This document shows positions 25,642-34,053 of a stretch of 64,000 nucleotides of DNA, one piece after another. Under the pieces are notes generated by a model. That model did no database searches, was not told where the DNA came from, and saw only the letters and a program-made list of their open reading frames with translations. Location of the stretch: contig DATJUX010000043.1 in the NCBI GenBank assembly GCA_035502095.1, positions 62,001 through 126,000 of the forward strand, given 5' to 3'. Made by a program: the position numbers and the translations under genes. The stretch is from JAKANT01 sp035502095 (lineage in GTDB: Bacteria > Pseudomonadota > Gammaproteobacteria > Burkholderiales > Burkholderiaceae_F). Each line of letters begins with the position of its first letter. The stretch's first letter is position 1.

Positions 25642-26031
25642 TCATATATTTGCGCTCGCCCTGCTTTGAACTGATGGCGAACTCAGTGCGGGGTTTCGTG
25701 CCACCGCCAGCAGCCAAAAAGCGATAGCGTGCACAGCGCCTAGCCCGGCAAACGTGCCAGCTACCGGAACGTAGGTTCCCACCCCGCCAGCTATAAAAGG
25801 CAAGGCGATGATTGCTCCGATCCCTGCGCCACCTACGAGAAAGTGCCAAGCACGGAGCCACCTACGGCGACGCATGGCCAGGAAGACAGGCAGACCGATG
25901 ACGATCGAGCCGCCGAACGTGAACGTTCCAACGATGATCGCACCGCCAAACGCGCCCGGACGATCGGCGGCAAGGATGAACGCCGGATACGCGAAAGTGC
26001 AGAGCAAGAATCCGAGCAACACGCGCCCCAC
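25642..26031 (-). CDS. cassette membrane protein, unknown function
   Basis: The 129 residues contain four hydrophobic segments: LLGFLLCTFAYPAFILA, AFGGAIIVGTFTFGGSIVIGLPVFLAM, AWHFLVGGAGIGAIIALPFIAG and TFAGLGAVHAIAFWLLAV. An RRRRW cluster lies in the middle loop. No family recognised. The start is GTG 26031, immediately after the attC at 26040-26114. The C-terminal residues run almost into the next attC, as is common for cassette genes. Confidence 0.7.
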   Translation of the reverse strand: MGRVLLGFLLCTFAYPAFILAADRPGAFGGAIIVGTFTFGGSIVIGLPVFLAMRRRRWLRAWHFLVGGAGIGAIIALPFIAGGVGTYVPVAGTFAGLGAVHAIAFWLLAVARNPALSSPSVQSRASANI

Positions 26032-26039
26032 TCTATACC

Positions 26040-26114
26040 GCCTACCGTCGAGTTAAGCTGCAAAGGGCGCGCCAACGGCGTTTGGGCTTGTCGGCTTTGA
26101 ATAACGAGTTGGGC
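26040..26114 (-). repeat. attC recombination site
   Basis: The minus strand reads GCCCAACTCGTTATTCAAAG, with the R'' core GCCCAAC and an L''-like AAAGCCGAC. It later carries the L'-like CAGCTTAACTCGACGG and ends GGTAGGC (one change from GTTAGGC). The order and the 75-base length match integron attC sites. It lies 45 bases after one small gene and 8 bases before the start of the next. Confidence 0.72.
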
Positions 26115-26159
26115 CTATGGCGAGACAAACCGAAGCGGCCCGGATGCCTTCGCGAAACA

Positions 26160-26477
26160 TTACTTGGTTCCCAGCCAGTGAACCAGATGGACGAGCGGCT
26201 CCACAAGCAGAGCCGCAGTGAAAATGACTAGCACGCGCGTAAGCAAGACGAGCCTCTTCGACAACGCTGTACTTGTTCGGTCCATTGCGTGCAGTGCGTT
26301 GACCAGGTCATAGGTGGCGCGAACCTGCACGGCCACCTGATACGAGGCCTGAATTTCCGCCTTCTCCCGCGACTTGTCCGTGAGGACGGACAGCACTTCC
26401 CGCTGGTCGCTTGGAGACATGGGTTCAAGGCTTCGGATTTTCTCCTTGATCTCTTCGGACAGCTTGTGATGGTCCAC
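26160..26477 (-). CDS. tail-anchored small protein, unknown function
   Basis: This 105-residue protein has a charged helical N-terminal two-thirds (KLSEEIKEKIRSLEPMSPSD; LSVLTDKSREKAEIQ) and a single C-terminal membrane helix (LLTRVLVIFTAALLVEPLVHL). No family recognised. The start is GTG 26477; an exact GCCTAAC/GTTAGGC core lies 18 bases upstream at 26496-26502, so this is probably the first intact cassette gene of the patch in transcription order. Confidence 0.65.
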   Translation of the reverse strand: MDHHKLSEEIKEKIRSLEPMSPSDQREVLSVLTDKSREKAEIQASYQVAVQVRATYDLVNALHAMDRTSTALSKRLVLLTRVLVIFTAALLVEPLVHLVHWLGTK

Positions 26478-26870
26478 GCGAATCTCGCTTCAGGGGCCTA
26501 ACCTCAGTGCAGGGCGCGTGCGTCCGTATGGCGGCGTCCGCACATTACTTCGCCGTGCGCCGAAGTACAGCGAAGGTCGCAAGAAAAGTCTCTGTTGTCG
26601 CGTATGTTTGGCGTCTCTGCTGCTCGTTTCCCGTTCGTCCTTGCGCACTGACATAGAGTCACTCTTGGTGGAACTCCGCCCGCCGCATCCGAGCTTACGA
26701 AGCGACGCGCAACGCGTCTACCGGGTACTCCGCCCAATTCGCCCCTGCCCCATCGCCGCCGCTAGGCGCCTGGGCAGTTAGCCCAGCGTGCGGACGCCGA
26801 AGCGACCCCCTTTGCGCAGTCCGGAGCGCGAAGTACCCACCCGACTCAGAACTCGCGCCCTCCACCCGGG
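26478..26870. other. gene-free edge of the cassette patch
   Basis: This 393-base interval separates the cassette genes from the PAP2 operon end. On the minus strand a degenerate attC can be proposed at 26496-26558: it ends with a perfect GTTAGGC and has a GTGCGG/GTCCG stem region, but its R'' box is not recognisable. The rest shows no supported gene on either strand. Confidence 0.45.
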
Positions 26871-27590
26871 CTACCCCTCTCCAGCCCGCCCGGGAAGCGG
26901 CGTCGCCGCCGCCGCGGATACTCCCTCGACCCACCGCACCGCGCGCAGATGCAGCCACGCGACGACGGCGCCCAGCAGCGCTCCAGCGATGACGTCGAGC
27001 ACCACGTGCTGGCGCGTCGCGAGCGTCGAATACACGATGCTCACGCACCACACCCAGTTGCCGATCAGCACCGCGCGGTGGCTGCGCATCTCGCGCAGGA
27101 TGCGGTCGATCCAGATGCTTGTGAACACGGCGAACGCCACGTGCAGCGAAGGGCATGCGTTGCCGGGGAGGTCCACGCCCTTGATCAGCGAGATCGACGG
27201 ATGCTGCGCGAGGTCGATCTCGAACGGCGGAACTGCAGTGGGCCAGACAAGGAAGATTCCGAGGCCGATGGCGCTCAGCGCGAGCGTGGCCGCGCCATAG
27301 GAGAAGAGCTCGCGGAAGTTCTTCAGTATCGCCGGGGGCAGCGAGACGTACACCCACAGCGACGCGTACAGGATCAACGCCTCGGACCGGAATGCCACGA
27401 ACCGGTCCATCGTGGTGAGCGGCATGACCGTCACCTCGGCGACCGGGTTGCGCAGCACCCAGAAATACGCGACGAAGAAGCCGGCGATCCAGCACATCGT
27501 CCCTGTCGCTTTGATCGGCCACAGCGTGACAAGGCGACGGCCGAGGTCACGCAACCAGTCGCGCAGGGACGCGGGTGGCAATGGATTCAT
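26871..27590 (-). CDS. PAP2-superfamily membrane phosphatase
   Basis: This 239-residue integral membrane protein has about six helices. The PAP2 motifs are CPSLHVAFAVFTS and STLATRQHVVLDVIAG, supplying the SxH and catalytic His-Asp; the first KxxxxxxRP motif is not obvious. The layout with CPSLHVA resembles lipid phosphatases or phosphotransferases of the AUR1/inositolphosphoceramide group more than undecaprenyl-pyrophosphatase types. It is the last gene of an operon (acyl carrier protein, ketoacyl synthase, hydrolase, PAP2), 17 bases after the hydrolase, which suggests a lipid substrate. Confidence 0.85.
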   Translation of the reverse strand: MNPLPPASLRDWLRDLGRRLVTLWPIKATGTMCWIAGFFVAYFWVLRNPVAEVTVMPLTTMDRFVAFRSEALILYASLWVYVSLPPAILKNFRELFSYGAATLALSAIGLGIFLVWPTAVPPFEIDLAQHPSISLIKGVDLPGNACPSLHVAFAVFTSIWIDRILREMRSHRAVLIGNWVWCVSIVYSTLATRQHVVLDVIAGALLGAVVAWLHLRAVRWVEGVSAAAATPLPGRAGEG

Positions 27591-27607
27591 CGATCAGTTC
27601 CGGTTCC

Positions 27608-29122
27608 TCACGGACGCGTGCGCTCGACCGAGAGCCGCGTTTCCTCCAGTTCGACGCTATCGTGCCAGTAGCCGTTGTACTCGGGGCTGTGGATTTCGCT
27701 CACCGAAGCGATCAGGCGCGACCGCCGCCGCACCTCCACCGGCGTGTCCGACGCCAGCAGGACTACGCCGGCGAGATCGAGGCGGCTGGCATCGGCTCGC
27801 ACGCTGATCCCGCCGCTCAGGTCGCTCGCGGTGATGGTCACCTCCGAGTTGGTCGCGTCGACGGCGACATCGGAGCCCCGCACCTGCACATTGAGCATCT
27901 GCACGATCGAGTCGCGGATCACGATCCGTTGTGCGCTCAGGTCCATGAGGCGCACCGCCGTGCAGTTGTCGATCACGATCTCACGATAGTGGCCGGCGTA
28001 CTGGCGATCGACCTGGCCCGTACACCCGAGATCGCGCGCATCTGGCGGTGACTTTTCCGGCGGCGCGGCCGGGATGGGGTCGGTCGTGAGGGCGGTGTTC
28101 AGCAAGGAGAGAAACTGGTCCGGCGCCGTCTCCATCGGCGTATGGCCGACGCCTGCCAAGGTCCTTAGTTGCGCGTTCGGCACACGGCGCGCGAGCACCT
28201 GCCCGGTGCGAAGCGGCGCGATCGTGTCGGCATCGCCCCAGATGATCTGCGTCGGCTGGCGCAGCGTGTAGATCGCCGCGCTGAAGTCCTCGTCGACCAG
28301 CGCGAGCGCGGCGTTCACGCTCGTGCGGTTGTGCAGGATCAGTTCCCATGCGAGGTCGCTCTGCCTCAGCACCCGCGTCGGGTCGCTGGGCATTCCGAAG
28401 ACGCGCTCGACCGCTGCGCGGCCGAGATCCTTCATGCGCGCGACCGGATCCTTCAGCACGTCGGGCAGGCCCTCGATCGGCAGCAGATCGGTCGTCGAAT
28501 GCTTGACGAACGCGGTTCGATGCAGGATGCCGGCGGCATCGACCAGGACCAGCCGGCTCGTCGTGTCCGGAAAATCGCTCGCCAGGCGCAGGCCGACCGC
28601 ACCGCCCATCGAGTGGCCGACCACGATCGCCGGCCCGTCGACATGCCGGGCGAGCACCTGCTGCAGCACGCGCGCGTAGTTCTTCGGCGAGTATTTGCCG
28701 AGCGGCGTGCTCGAATAGCCGTACCCGGGCAGATCGATGGCCAGCACGCGGTAGCGGCGCGCCAGCCGTCGCATCACGTCGATCCAGTCGGTGAATCCGT
28801 TCTGTCCGAGGCCGTGCACCAGCAGCACGGTGTGCGCCTCCGGGCGGCCGGCCTGCACGACCAGCACCTCGCCGCCGAATACCGGGTCGTGCTCGAGTTC
28901 GAGCGTCCAGTCGCTCGGCAGTCTCTTGCGCAGGGCATCGAGCGTCTGCAATGCCTCCTTGCAGTAGGTGCATGCGGCCGGCTTGGGTGGCACCGGCGCG
29001 CTCGGCGTCGTGGCCGAAGGTGTCGTCTGCGCGAAGCCGGGTAGCGGGAAAACGACCGCGCTTGCTGCGCCGAACCAGGCGAGAAGGGTGCTGCGCAAGA
29101 CGCGGATTGCGGCCGCACCCAC
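27608..29122 (-). CDS. exported alpha/beta hydrolase with beta-rich C-terminal extension
   Basis: The 504-residue protein starts (GTG 29122) with a signal peptide ending GFAQT. A CTYCKEAL segment follows, then a serine hydrolase fold: VLLVHGLGQNGFTDW, nucleophile in VVGHSMGGAVGL, Asp in IIWGDADTIAP and His in AGVGHTPMETAP. Residues from about 355 onward form an unusual extension of short alternating strands (IVIDNCTAVRLMDLSAQRI; VDATNSEVTITASDLSGG) resembling a small right-handed beta-helix. It lies 6 bases downstream of the ketoacyl synthase. The substrate is unknown; an ester or thioester of the operon's lipid is a reasonable guess. Confidence 0.85.
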   Translation of the reverse strand: MGAAAIRVLRSTLLAWFGAASAVVFPLPGFAQTTPSATTPSAPVPPKPAACTYCKEALQTLDALRKRLPSDWTLELEHDPVFGGEVLVVQAGRPEAHTVLLVHGLGQNGFTDWIDVMRRLARRYRVLAIDLPGYGYSSTPLGKYSPKNYARVLQQVLARHVDGPAIVVGHSMGGAVGLRLASDFPDTTSRLVLVDAAGILHRTAFVKHSTTDLLPIEGLPDVLKDPVARMKDLGRAAVERVFGMPSDPTRVLRQSDLAWELILHNRTSVNAALALVDEDFSAAIYTLRQPTQIIWGDADTIAPLRTGQVLARRVPNAQLRTLAGVGHTPMETAPDQFLSLLNTALTTDPIPAAPPEKSPPDARDLGCTGQVDRQYAGHYREIVIDNCTAVRLMDLSAQRIVIRDSIVQMLNVQVRGSDVAVDATNSEVTITASDLSGGISVRADASRLDLAGVVLLASDTPVEVRRRSRLIASVSEIHSPEYNGYWHDSVELEETRLSVERTRP

Positions 29123-29128
29123 GAGGCT

Positions 29129-30349
29129 TCACTGATGGCGCTGGAATGCGAGCACGACGTTGGTACCGCCGAACGCGAACGAGTTGCTGATCGCCGCACG
29201 CAGGTGCGGCGCGGCCTCGCCCTCGCCCCGTACCAGCGCAACGGCGCACTTCGGGTCGGGCAGCGTGTTGAATGCAGTGGGCGGGATCTGCCGGCGATGC
29301 AATGCCAGCACGGTGATCATCGCTTCCAGCGCCCCGGCGCCGCCGAGCAGGTGGCCATGCATCGATTTGGTCGAACTCACGCGCAAGCCCGGGAGCTCAT
29401 CGTCCCACACGGCCCGCAACGCGTCGCATTCGACCACGTCGCCCGCGGGCGTCGCGGTGCCATGCGCGTTGCAATAGCCAACCTCGGCCGGTTGGAGGCG
29501 GGCGGAAACCAGCGCTTGCTTCATCGCCCGCGCCTGCCCCGTCGCGTCCGGCTTGGTGAGGTGAGTGGCATCGCAACTCACGCCGCTGCCCGCGAGGTCG
29601 GCATAAATACGCGCGCCGCGGCGCTCCGCCGCCACGCCCGGTTCGAGCACGAGGAACGCCGCACCTTCGGACAACACGAAACCGCTGCGATCGAGAGCAA
29701 ATGGCCGGCACGACGTTTCGATGCGCTCGGGATCCGGCTTGGCCAGCGTCTGCAACGCCTGCCAGGCGCGCACGATGGCGGGTACCAGCATCGCTTCCGT
29801 GCCGCCCGCGAACGCGAGGTCCACCTCGCCGGCCCGGATCGACTTGCCCGCCTCCGCAATCGCCACCGCCGACGAGGCGCAGGCGACGCAATAGCTCAAC
29901 ACCGGCCCCCTGAACCCGCCGCGCATGGCGATATGCGCGGCCGGCGCGTTGCCCATGCCGGCCGGGATGCTCAACGGCGGCACGCGTCCGGTGGAGGCGT
30001 ACGAGCGAAACGCCGCTTCGATCGAGATCGCTCCGCCCATGCCGCAGCCGACGAACACGCCGACGCGGAAGGGATCGACATCGCGTGCACCGGAATCGGC
30101 GCGCGCCATTTCCGCCGCTGCGACCGCGAGCTGGCTGGCGCGGTCGAGACCGAGCATCTGCATCTTGGTGAACCAGCGCGCGGGATCGAACTCGACTACG
30201 CCCGCGACCACGGGGTCGGCGGCGCCGTCCCAGCGTCGCAGGCCGGACCTGCCGGCCATGAGCGCATCGAACATCGCGCCGGGGTCGTCGCCGTGCGGCC
30301 CGATCACACCGAGCCCGGTGACTGCTACGGATTGCTCACCGGAGCGCAA
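29129..30349 (-). CDS. beta-ketoacyl-ACP synthase (FabF/KAS II type)
   Basis: This 406-residue condensing enzyme elongates acyl-ACP with malonyl-ACP. The full Cys-His-His set is visible: Cys about 157 in VACASSAVAIAEAG, NAHGTATPAGD and the second His in TKSMHGHLLGGAGALE. AGGTEAM and FAFGGTNVVL close the fold. Compared with housekeeping FabF the sequence is divergent, and it is encoded beside its own ACP instead of fabD/fabG. The start is TTG 30349 in the absence of a better codon. It lies 39 bases after the ACP gene. Confidence 0.9.
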   Translation of the reverse strand: MRSGEQSVAVTGLGVIGPHGDDPGAMFDALMAGRSGLRRWDGAADPVVAGVVEFDPARWFTKMQMLGLDRASQLAVAAAEMARADSGARDVDPFRVGVFVGCGMGGAISIEAAFRSYASTGRVPPLSIPAGMGNAPAAHIAMRGGFRGPVLSYCVACASSAVAIAEAGKSIRAGEVDLAFAGGTEAMLVPAIVRAWQALQTLAKPDPERIETSCRPFALDRSGFVLSEGAAFLVLEPGVAAERRGARIYADLAGSGVSCDATHLTKPDATGQARAMKQALVSARLQPAEVGYCNAHGTATPAGDVVECDALRAVWDDELPGLRVSSTKSMHGHLLGGAGALEAMITVLALHRRQIPPTAFNTLPDPKCAVALVRGEGEAAPHLRAAISNSFAFGGTNVVLAFQRHQ

Positions 30350-30388
30350 CGACCGGACCTCGGGATTGAATCGAGCCTGCGACGCTCG

Positions 30389-30667
30389 TCAGCGCATCGG
30401 CACCGCACTGGACTGCGCCGGCGGCGCCGGGCGCGAGCCGCTGCGCAACTGGTCGACCAGGTTCGCCAGGCCGCCGAGGGTGGTCACCTCGCGCGCGGCC
30501 TCGAGCAACTCGACGCCGAACTTCTCTTCCACCGTGAACAGGAGCTCGGTCAGGGCCAGCGAATCGAGCCCGCTTTCCAGCACGGACACGTTCGGATCGA
30601 TCTTGCTGGCATCGATGTCGAACTTCTCCTTGATCAGCTCGCGCAGTTGCTCGAGCGTGTCGCTCAT
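30389..30667 (-). CDS. acyl carrier protein
   Basis: This 92-residue ACP has the phosphopantetheine serine at residue 36 in ESGLDSLALTE. The N-terminal LRELIKEKFDIDASKID and LLFTVEEKFGVEL helices are classical. The Ala/Pro-rich tail (SGSRPAPPAQSSAV) is longer than in AcpP. ATG 30667 has AGGGAG upstream at good distance, and the long frame extending to 32287 is a shadow of the kinase gene. It is first in a four-gene operon and is probably the dedicated carrier for the neighbouring ketoacyl synthase. Confidence 0.93.
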   Translation of the reverse strand: MSDTLEQLRELIKEKFDIDASKIDPNVSVLESGLDSLALTELLFTVEEKFGVELLEAAREVTTLGGLANLVDQLRSGSRPAPPAQSSAVPMR

Positions 30668-31011
30668 GATGGCTTGCTCCCTCGTTCTCCGCGTCATGTG
30701 CGGCGCAACTGCACCCACCCGCTGCGACGCCGCTCCCTGGACGGCGCGGATGATCGTTGTGTACGACGGCCCTATGGTAACGGTTCTGCGGAGTCGACGG
30801 GTCATCCGCCGGTCAGCGTGCCTCCGGGCCAGGCGCCCTTGCGGTCCGAACTCGCCCCGGGGCGCGCCGCGCGAGTCTCGCGGCGGGGCGGGAAGCGTGG
30901 TCTGGTGTTTCCTCGGCATCGTCCGCGGGCGGCGACATCTCGTGCGCTGCGCGCGCCATGCGCCCGAGGACTTCGCCTGAAAAAGCGGAGGCGTTGCGCA
31001 CGCCGCTGGCG
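30668..31011. promoter_or_regulatory. spacer upstream of the ACP operon
   Basis: This 344-base region lies between the end of the sensor kinase gene and the ACP start, both on the minus strand. It should carry the ACP operon promoter; no confident boxes were found. It contains no supported gene. Confidence 0.4.
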
Positions 31012-32403
31012 TCACGCCTCGACGGAGGGGAAGCGCACGCGGACCAGCAGCCCGTTTCCCCCCGGCGAATCGAGCAGGTCGACCTGGGCCCCGTGGCCGA
31101 CGGCGATTTCGCGCACGATCGCCAGGCCGAGCCCGCTGCCGTGGCCGCTCGCGATGCTTGCGCGGTAGAAGCGCTCGAAAACGCGCTCGCGTTCGTCGGG
31201 GGCAATACCGGGCCCGTTGTCCTCGACTTCGAGCACAGGCGTGCCGTGGTCGGTGTACGAGCGCACGGTGACTTCGCTGCCGCGCCCGGCGTATTCGAGC
31301 GCGTTGTGCACGAGGTTGCCGAGCATCTCGCGCAGCAGAAAGCGCCGCCCCCGCACGCTCGCCGGCGCGAGCGCGAAACCGAGATCGATGCCGGCGGCGA
31401 CCGCGTGCGGAACCCACTCGTCTGCCGCCGCGCTCGCCACTTCTTTCAGTTCGAGGCGCTCCGGCTCGACCGTCTGCACGCCCGGGTCGCTGCGCGCCAT
31501 GGCGAGCAGTTGTCCCGCGAGGCGCGCGCCGCGTGTTGCCTGCGCGTGCAGCCGGCGCAAGGTCGCATCGACGTCGGGTGCGTGCGGCTCGAGCAGCGCG
31601 AGTTCGATCTCGGTCTTCAGCGAGGTGAGGGGTGTGCGCAGCTGGTGGGCGGCATCGGCGAGGAATGCCTGCTGCGCCGACGTCGCATGGCGCAGCCGCT
31701 CGAACAGGCGGTCGAGCGCGTTGACGAGCGGCGCGATTTCGGTCGGCGCGGCGACCTCGAGCGGGCGCAGGTCCTCGAGCGAGCGCTGCGCGATTTCCCT
31801 CCCCACGGCGCCCAGGGGCCGGAGCGAGCGCGTGACGCCGAAGGCGATCGCCACCGCGAGCGTGACGACCAGCAGCAGCATGGTGGCCGCGGCGCCCTTT
31901 GCCGCCCCGGACAGCATGCGCTCGCGCTTGAGCATGGTCTCGCCCACGCGCACCTGGCAGGCGCCAGCGCTGCCGCACGCGACGCCGCGCAGGGCGACCC
32001 GCACGGGGCGGCCGTCGACGTTCGCATCGACGTACGCGAGTTCGCCGGCTGCCTGCACCGGCCCGACGTTGAGCAGTTCGTGATCGCCGGCGACCAGCTT
32101 GCCGGCCGGATCGACGAACGCGTAGTAGATGATGTCGGTCTGGTCGGTGCGGAGCGACCGTTCCGTCTCGGCAGTCAGCTCGAAGACGATCCGGCCTTCG
32201 TCGATCCGCACGAGGTTCGCAAGCGCCAGCGCGGTATCGCCGAGAGCGTGATCGAAAGCGCCGATGGCGGGGCGCGCGCTGAACCAATACTGCAGCGCAG
32301 CGCCCGCGGGGACGATCAGCGCTAGGGGCAGTAGCAACCAGGCGAACAGCGTGCGCTTGACGCTCCCGCTCGGCGGTGCGGAGACAGGTGCTTCAGGTGT
32401 CAT
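31012..32403 (-). CDS. TctE-type sensor histidine kinase
   Basis: The 463-residue membrane kinase has an N-terminal helix (LFAWLLLPLALIVPAGAAL), a periplasmic part of about 130 residues with a Cys pair (VACGSAGACQV), and a second helix (ATMLLLVVTLAVAIAFGV). HAMP, HisKA with AFLADAAHQLRTPLTSLKTE, and HATPase follow (NLVHNALEYAG; DNGPGIAPDE; GSGLGLAIVREIA). AAHQLRTPL is typical of the TctE group. ATG 32403 overlaps the regulator gene by 11 bases. No tricarboxylate transporter genes lie nearby, so the stimulus is unknown. Confidence 0.93.
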   Translation of the reverse strand: MTPEAPVSAPPSGSVKRTLFAWLLLPLALIVPAGAALQYWFSARPAIGAFDHALGDTALALANLVRIDEGRIVFELTAETERSLRTDQTDIIYYAFVDPAGKLVAGDHELLNVGPVQAAGELAYVDANVDGRPVRVALRGVACGSAGACQVRVGETMLKRERMLSGAAKGAAATMLLLVVTLAVAIAFGVTRSLRPLGAVGREIAQRSLEDLRPLEVAAPTEIAPLVNALDRLFERLRHATSAQQAFLADAAHQLRTPLTSLKTEIELALLEPHAPDVDATLRRLHAQATRGARLAGQLLAMARSDPGVQTVEPERLELKEVASAAADEWVPHAVAAGIDLGFALAPASVRGRRFLLREMLGNLVHNALEYAGRGSEVTVRSYTDHGTPVLEVEDNGPGIAPDERERVFERFYRASIASGHGSGLGLAIVREIAVGHGAQVDLLDSPGGNGLLVRVRFPSVEA

Positions 32404-33070
32404 GCGCGGCCTCTTCGAGCATGTAACCGAAGCCGCGCACCGTACGGATGCGCAGTTCGGCGGTCTCGATTTTGCCGCGTAAGCGTGAAACGTAGACTTC
32501 GATCGCGTTCTCGGAGAGCGCTTCGCTCCAGCCCGCCACCGCCTGCGTGATCTGGTCCTTGGAAACCACCTTGCCGATCCGCTGCAACAGGCACTCCAGC
32601 ACCGACCACTCGCGCGCCGACAGCTCCAGCGGCGCGGCATCGATGAAGGCCCGCTTGGCCTCCAGGTCCATGCGCAGCTTGCCGAGCGTGAGCACGTTGT
32701 CGGTGCGGGCGCGCGCGCGCCGGGTCAGGGCCAGCGCCCGCGCGATCAGTTCGGCCAGCGCGAAGGGCTTGACGAGGTAATCGTCGGCGCCGTCCTGCAG
32801 GCCGCGCACCCGGTCCTCGACCGCGTCGCGTGCCGTGAGCATGAGCACCGGCACGCTCGAGCCCTGCGTGCGCACGCGGCGCAGAACCTCGAAGCCGTCG
32901 ATCCCGCTCAGTCCGACGTCCAGGATGACCAGGTCGTAGGGATCCTGCTTGACCGAGCGCGCCACCGGCTCGCCGCGGGCCGAGTGGTCGACGGTCCATC
33001 CCTGCGAACGCAGCGCGCGTTGCGTGGTCTCGGCTACCTGCGGATCATCTTCGACGAGGAGGATATGCAT
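32393..33070 (-). CDS. OmpR-family response regulator (TctD/QseB-like)
   Basis: This 225-residue regulator has a receiver (ILLVEDDPQVAE, Asp in LVILDVGLSGIDGFE, Lys in DYLVKPFALAEL) and a winged helix (LSAREWSVLECLLQRIGKVVSKDQI; ENAIEVYVSRLRGKI; IRTVRGFGYMLEE). It is the cognate partner of the overlapping TctE-like kinase and precedes it in transcription. ABM-domain gene 33074-33484 ends 3 bases upstream, so all three may be one transcript. Confidence 0.95.
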   Translation of the reverse strand: MHILLVEDDPQVAETTQRALRSQGWTVDHSARGEPVARSVKQDPYDLVILDVGLSGIDGFEVLRRVRTQGSSVPVLMLTARDAVEDRVRGLQDGADDYLVKPFALAELIARALALTRRARARTDNVLTLGKLRMDLEAKRAFIDAAPLELSAREWSVLECLLQRIGKVVSKDQITQAVAGWSEALSENAIEVYVSRLRGKIETAELRIRTVRGFGYMLEEAAHDT

Positions 33071-33073
33071 GAC

Positions 33074-33484
33074 TCAATGGGCGGTCGCAACGTGCGCGGC
33101 CTGCGACCGCGGCGGAACGCCGCGCGCCGTGACCGCGCCAAGAGAATAAAAGCTCACCAGGTCGTCGTAAACGTGGACGTCGCCCGGGCGTGCGTCGTCG
33201 GGGGCCAGCAACGAACGCACCCGCTGCCAGTACGCGATGCCGACCGGCGTGCGCAGGGCGCGCCGGAACTCGGCGAGTTCGCTCCATTCGCTCTGCATGA
33301 CGATGTGCCCGCCGTCGACGCTGTGCGCGAGCGTGGCACCGCGAAAGCCGCGCTGAGTCGCGAAGGCGGCCGCTGCCAGCCGGCGCAGCAACCCGAGCAC
33401 GCGCTGCTGCGTGCGCGGCGTGGTGGGGAACACGTGGATCAGGGTCTTCCCTTCCGGATTCGAGTCGTTGCGTTCAATGATCAT
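33074..33484 (-). CDS. antibiotic biosynthesis monooxygenase (ABM) domain protein
   Basis: This is a 136-residue ferredoxin-like protein. LIHVFPTTPRTQQRVLGLLRR, GFRGATLAHSVDGGHIVMQSEWSE and FRRALRTP match the small ABM superfamily, which includes cofactor-free oxygenases and heme-degrading enzymes; no heme ligand can be assigned. The start is ATG 33484 (MIIERNDSNPEG). It lies only 3 bases before the OmpR-type regulator, suggesting it is in that operon. A longer frame beginning at 34507 is antisense to the AraC gene and is rejected. Confidence 0.8.
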   Translation of the reverse strand: MIIERNDSNPEGKTLIHVFPTTPRTQQRVLGLLRRLAAAAFATQRGFRGATLAHSVDGGHIVMQSEWSELAEFRRALRTPVGIAYWQRVRSLLAPDDARPGDVHVYDDLVSFYSLGAVTARGVPPRSQAAHVATAH

Positions 33485-34053
33485 TGCGCGAACTGTTCGC
33501 CGCACGTCGCGACGGGCGGCAGTGGCGCGGCCCCGTGGCATTCGTGACGCCACGCGAATGCCGCGAGCGGGCCGGCGCCACCACCATGACCGATAAGTCG
33601 ACGAAGCCTTCCGATTCCTTGTCCAGCTGCTTGCGGATTGGAGCCTGCGCGCGGCGGTGTCTGTGACAGCCACGGGTGGGGGAGGAGGTCCGAGATTGGA
33701 TGTCGACGTCCACCGCCGCGCCGGCTTTACTGAACCGCGTGCCCAACCGGTCGCGAATCCATCACTGCGCCGAGCCATGCGGTCGCAAGGACAAGGACCC
33801 GTGCGACTGCGACGCGCTTGGCTGGCATTGATGGTCCCCCGATGAGTGCTGAGCACAGCGAGTTGTGACGGACGCAGCTTGCCGGGGGTCTTTTGCGCCG
33901 CGCTTTCTGCTTTCTGACGCCAACCTGAACCATCACGCGGGCCGCACGAGACGGACATCGATTGCGGCGTGCGTGCAATGGAGTGAGGGCTGCCGCGTCG
34001 TCGCAGCGTGCGCTTGGCCGATGCGCGGCGAGGGGTCGGCGTATTCTGGGGCG
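33485..34053. promoter_or_regulatory. divergent intergenic region, ABM operon / AraC gene
   Basis: This 569-base region separates two divergent transcription units and should hold both promoters. Short open frames occur on both strands but none has a family match, coding-like composition or a convincing start. Nothing else recognisable was found. Confidence 0.4.

Noticed and set aside
22549..26560. Complete integron
   Set aside because: No integrase gene or attI/promoter arrangement is visible in the window, so only a cassette cluster can be claimed.
26504..26737. Short minus-strand frame in the gene-free edge of the cassette patch
   Set aside because: No start context, no family match and low-complexity Arg-rich content; it overlaps a possible attC remnant.
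30389..32287. A 632-codon minus-strand frame ending in the ACP
   Set aside because: The upstream part is a shifted-frame shadow of the sensor kinase gene; ACP begins at ATG 30667 with a good ribosome site.
31012..33070. TctDE pair regulating a tricarboxylate transporter
   Set aside because: No TctABC-type genes are nearby; the family name describes similarity only.
33485..34053. Possible small genes in the ABM-AraC spacer
   Set aside because: Several short frames exist on both strands but none has a recognisable domain, conserved start or ribosome site.
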